From Arsenophonus sp046530735 (GTDB lineage Bacteria > Pseudomonadota > Gammaproteobacteria > Enterobacterales > Enterobacteriaceae), in assembly GCA_046530735.1 (NCBI GenBank), contig JBHEQV010000024.1:1-64000 (forward strand): a DNA stretch of 64,000 nt, given 5' to 3'. Position 1 is the first letter of the stretch. Each line of letters begins with the position of its first letter. This document shows positions 61,034 through 64,000 of this stretch, in pieces. The notes under the pieces are model-generated. The model saw only the letters and a program-made list of their open reading frames with translations. It was not told the origin of the DNA and ran no database searches. The translations under genes and the position numbers were made by a program.

Positions 61034-61489
61034 TTTTACTCATAGAGTAAAAAACTAGAAATGCTAATTTAACACTTCTATTTTAGATATTATGTTCTCA
61101 ATCTGATCATAATTACATTAACTATCAATGTTATTTGATTAATATATTTTTTAAGAAAAAAGTATTAAGCTTAACAAGCATGCGATCCAAATTATTCCTA
61201 CAATCAATGTTTAACATGCGTATATATTTAAAAGATCCTAACAGGATGATGACAATCACCATAAATATGGTGATAATGATCATAAACAGACACCAATTCC
61301 TAAAATTTCACTTTAAATTTTAATTTATTTGCTATTTCACAACTTATTTTATAATGCATAGTAATTTAAAAACAAAATCATTAACTAAAAGAAAAAATGG
61401 TACTGAATGTAGTGTTGTTAAAGAGAAGATATTATTATAATAATATCTTTTGAAGTAATATAATTGAGGTTAATGTTAATTCAGCACAA
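61034..61489. other. Stretch after yafD, no gene recognised
   Basis: AT-rich. ttttactc-ata-gagtaaaa (61034-61051) is a short hairpin immediately at the yafD stop, perhaps a weak terminator, without a T tract. A 62-codon plus frame at 61135 has low complexity (Met, Ile, Asn, Lys) and is not convincing. No yafE fossil was recovered. Confidence 0.3.
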
Positions 61490-62065
61490 AGTTATTCTCA
61501 TTTCTGCTATATGAAAATTTTAGAGATGATATCCTTATCCATATTAATTATATTTATGAATGATTTCAACAACAGAGATATGATACGCCATAAAAATCTA
61601 CCCTATAGGTATTCTAGGAAACTAGATATTACCTGTAATCCCTTGCATGAACTCATCCATAATGCTACCAGATAGCTGTTAAATATTGCTATTAAGGTAG
61701 TACTTGATTTATGCTATTCAACATGATCAACTTCCACCTTGTCGATGGATGCCATCTTTTCATCCGCATACTTATTACCGAAGCAACTATTAGAGATTAA
61801 TATTGGTGATGTTGACATTAAAGTGCATAAAGTTAAAATTGAGGTCGCAGTAGAAAGGGAATATATTTCTAAAATTTCTTGCTGCCGCCTTATCTAAAGT
61901 ATACAAAAGTAGCAAAGAGTTACTCTTATAGTTAGTATACTAAGCGTCTCCACCGGTGATTTTTTGAAGCCTTGAGCCACTTCTCGATAAAAGCACATGA
62001 TATATTTTTTCAAGTTCCATCAGAAAACTGATGCAGCAATATCTTAAATAAGATATGTAATAATA
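61490..62065 (+). mobile_element. IS256-family remnant, 5' half
   Basis: Plus-strand 5' half of IS256: left end near 61505, CNPLHELIHNATR-like near 61630, INIGDVDIKVHKV-like near 61795, LPPYLKYTK-like near 61880 and a TISR-like segment near 62025. It ends abruptly at about 62065, where a minus-strand 5' half begins. Confidence 0.75.
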
Positions 62066-62445
62066 ATCTGTTGAAAAATATTCTGTTTTAACTGCTATCT
62101 TACTGATCTTAAGCACTTTAATTTTAACATTACCTATACTAGTCTCTGTATAGTTTGCTATGATAAATAACGATTATTAACGATGAGGGCGCTATCAATA
62201 AAAGGCGGCGGTTGAGTATGTTGTTGAAGCTATGGATTCTAGTACCATCTTAACAGCAGTGCATATCAGCTTCCTAGTAACATTACAGATGAATTTATGC
62301 AATGGATCAGAAGTAATATTTCATTTTACAGATATTTGTAGGGTGGATTTTTCATGTCATACCATATGTATGGTATTGAAATCATTCATAAATATAATTA
62401 GCTGTATATATCAGAATCTCCGAAATCATATAGAGTAAAAATATG
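62066..62445 (-). mobile_element. IS256-family remnant, 5' part, inverted
   Basis: Minus-strand copy of the IS256 5' region, joined head-on to the plus-strand 5' half. Landmarks are the atcttaagcactttaat (GDVEIKV) segment near 62105, the accatcttaacagcagtg region near 62250, the cataaatttaatt-like HELI region near 62300 and the left end near 62440. Together the two form an imperfect inverted repeat around a central break near 62066. Confidence 0.7.
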
Positions 62446-63209
62446 CATAACTTAATTTTTATAAAAATTCATTATTTTTTAAATAGTGATACTAACCAAT
62501 GATTAGTAGGTAATCAAAGGTCTTCATTTTTCTTAATGGCATTAAGTACAGAGTCTTTGCCACAATTTTAAGCAGCAAACGTTAAAAACTATTTATTATT
62601 GAATTGATTATTTAATAGTTTAAGTAAATTTAGGAGTTGCTATAGTCGGCCAGCAATATTTCTGAATTTATTAAAACATTCATTTTATTTTAATCCTTCT
62701 TACCCTGAGAAGTTAATAAAATAATCTGCTATAAATCTCATTCCTTACGCCTGTAAGGATGCGTAAGAATTAAAAACACTTTCAAAAAAAATCAGGAAAC
62801 CTCCATTAGCAAGTTATATTTATCAATCTTTTTATAATACAGTATATATAAAGGCTCTGCACGTAATATCACATTTCACAGATAATCTTATTTGGCTAAA
62901 TAAGATTTTTTTCCTGATCCTACTATTATCAGAAATATTTATTTTCAGTTCATTACTAATATAAACCCCAATAAATCATTTTCTATTAAATAACTTAATT
63001 ATCAAACTGTGATTTTAATATTCTAATTGATTTAAGACGGATCATCATAGTAATTCCTTATTGAGTGCTATTTAAAATCTAACAAGCAAAGTAGAAGCAA
63101 ATAGTATCCGCTTTTATCTTCATTAAGATAACCTATTTTATATTGTTATTTATTCATATTTAATAAAACAGGAATAATACTGATTTTATCAGCTATAACA
63201 ACCATAAAT
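62446..63209. other. gloB downstream region, possible mltD trace
   Basis: In E. coli mltD follows gloB on the same strand. Here, 87 bp after the gloB stop on the minus strand, an ATG (63123) opens MKIKADTICFYFAC and then stops, resembling the start and signal peptide of MltD (MKAKAILLASVLLVGC). The rest is not readable, so assignment is tentative. A 7-bp stem (cttacgc / gcgtaag) lies at 62746-62769. Confidence 0.3.
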
Positions 63210-63962
63210 TTAAAAACAATCTTTTAGTTTGCGAATTTTAGCAAATACATCATAACTTGAACAAGTAACAGGAGAAAATCCCAATACTTTTTGTAAATAA
63301 GGATCATTACATCTTAAGAAGATATTGATTTTTTTTTCAACCTTAAGTTGTGATGGCAGAGTAGATTCTTTTTTGGCTTGTTTTTTATTTATGACTAAAG
63401 TATAAGCTTTTATTGCCTCATCATGAGGCATGATATAACTTGCAAATACCATATTTGCAGCTGTGTACTCATGTGCACAACAGACTAACGTTTCATCAGG
63501 TAAAGCTTTAAGCGTTTCAATTGAGTGATACATTTGTTCAATTGTTCCTTCAAAAACACGTCCACAACCACCAGAAAACAAGATGTCACCACAAAATAAA
63601 TAGGGTTTTTGATAGTAAGCAACATGTCCTAATGTATGTCCTGGTACGGCAAAAATTTTCCATGAAAAATCAGAAAAATTTAGCTGTTCTCCACCTTTTA
63701 TTACAGATATTTTTCCTTTATCAATGGTTTCCATTGGGCCATAAACAACTAACTCAGGATAACATTTTTGTAATTCTTTGACGCCATCGACGTGATCATG
63801 ATGATGGTGAGTGAGTAAAATAGCAACTGGTTTTATGATTTTTTGTTGTAAAAATTTCTTTACTGGCTTAGCGGTACCAGGATCAACAATAATACAGTTA
63901 CCTTGATAGGTTAATAGCCATATATAATTATCAACTAAAGAAGGAATTTTAATAAGCTCCAT
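63210..63962 (-). CDS. gloB: Hydroxyacylglutathione hydrolase (glyoxalase II)
   Basis: Hydrolyses S-D-lactoylglutathione to D-lactate and glutathione, the second step of methylglyoxal detoxification. The 250-residue product matches E. coli GloB (251). The binuclear metal site THHHHDHVDG is near residue 52, the VPGHTLGHVAYY histidine follows, the bridging Asp is in LFCGDILFSGGCGR, and the metal His is in CCAHEYTAANM. The glutathione-binding C-terminal domain is intact though diverged near the end (VTCSSYDVFAKIRKLKDCF). The start is ATG at 63962, giving MELIKIPSLVDNYIWLL. Upstream DNA (63963-64000) is too short to assess. Confidence 0.95.
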   Translation of the reverse strand: MELIKIPSLVDNYIWLLTYQGNCIIVDPGTAKPVKKFLQQKIIKPVAILLTHHHHDHVDGVKELQKCYPELVVYGPMETIDKGKISVIKGGEQLNFSDFSWKIFAVPGHTLGHVAYYQKPYLFCGDILFSGGCGRVFEGTIEQMYHSIETLKALPDETLVCCAHEYTAANMVFASYIMPHDEAIKAYTLVINKKQAKKESTLPSQLKVEKKINIFLRCNDPYLQKVLGFSPVTCSSYDVFAKIRKLKDCF

Positions 63963-64000
63963 AATATAATAAATGCCTCATATCTAAAAAAGGGCGTATT

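Noticed and set aside
61135..61323. 62-codon ORF after yafD
   Set aside because: Low-complexity Met/Ile/Asn/Lys composition typical of chance frames in AT-rich DNA; no Shine-Dalgarno.
1..64000. tRNA or rRNA genes
   Set aside because: No T-arm-like motif with a fitting acceptor stem, and no rRNA landmark, was seen by eye; a covariance-model scan would settle this.

Overview
The window is a slice of a decaying, AT-rich gammaproteobacterial chromosome of the order Enterobacterales, most likely from an insect endosymbiont in an early to middle stage of genome reduction. The proteins (DolP, DiaA, GroEL, AroB, YadG and others) align along nearly their full length with their enterobacterial counterparts from memory. 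Only about 28% of the 64 kb is intact coding sequence (sum of the gene coordinates below), and local gene order follows E. coli/Serratia blocks. The pattern resembles Serratia symbiotica or Sodalis-type symbionts; the exact lineage is inference. No rRNA, tRNA or CRISPR array was recognised.

Layout: (1) 1-2.2 kb, nested IS remnants. (2) 2.7-8.5 kb, aroK-aroB-damX-[dam]-rpe-[gph]-trpS, with dam and gph reduced to readable fossils. (3) 8.7-13.2 kb, sodA between decayed IS256 copies. (4) 13.3-15.9 kb, diaA and dolP, separated by a decayed IS110/IS1111 element. (5) 16-29 kb, a 13 kb graveyard of IS256, IS91 and IS1595 remnants plus pieces of tyrB. (6) 29-31.6 kb, alr and dnaB. (7) 31.6-40.2 kb, more IS remnants, a repeated unknown ORF and two short tandem repeats. 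(8) 40.4-47.1 kb, [aspA]-[fxsA]-groES-groEL-[yjeI]-epmB/efp. (9) 47.3-51.2 kb, IS remnants. (10) 51.2-58.3 kb, [gluQ]-pcnB-folK-yadH-yadG-[can]-hpt. (11) 58.8-64 kb, yafD and gloB among IS256 remnants. Brackets mark pseudogenes.

The surviving genes are housekeeping functions: shikimate and folate steps (aroK, aroB, folK), pentose phosphate (rpe), tRNA charging (trpS), replication (dnaB, diaA), wall precursor (alr), envelope (damX, dolP, yadGH), chaperonin (groESL), EF-P and its lysine aminomutase (efp, epmB), RNA polyadenylation (pcnB), purine salvage (hpt) and detoxification (sodA, gloB). Every junction between blocks that are distant in E. coli is filled by IS256 remnants, so the IS load and the rearrangements are probably linked. 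All transposase copies seen are riddled with stops, so the expansion is old and finished.

I found no convincing undescribed multi-gene system. The best leads are: a conserved AUU start for pcnB; an in-frame PcnB-FolK run-on; a poly(A) tract that probably shifts the frame at the start of yafD; a repeated 97-residue ORF of unknown family; and perfect hairpins and tandem repeats surviving in otherwise eroded DNA.
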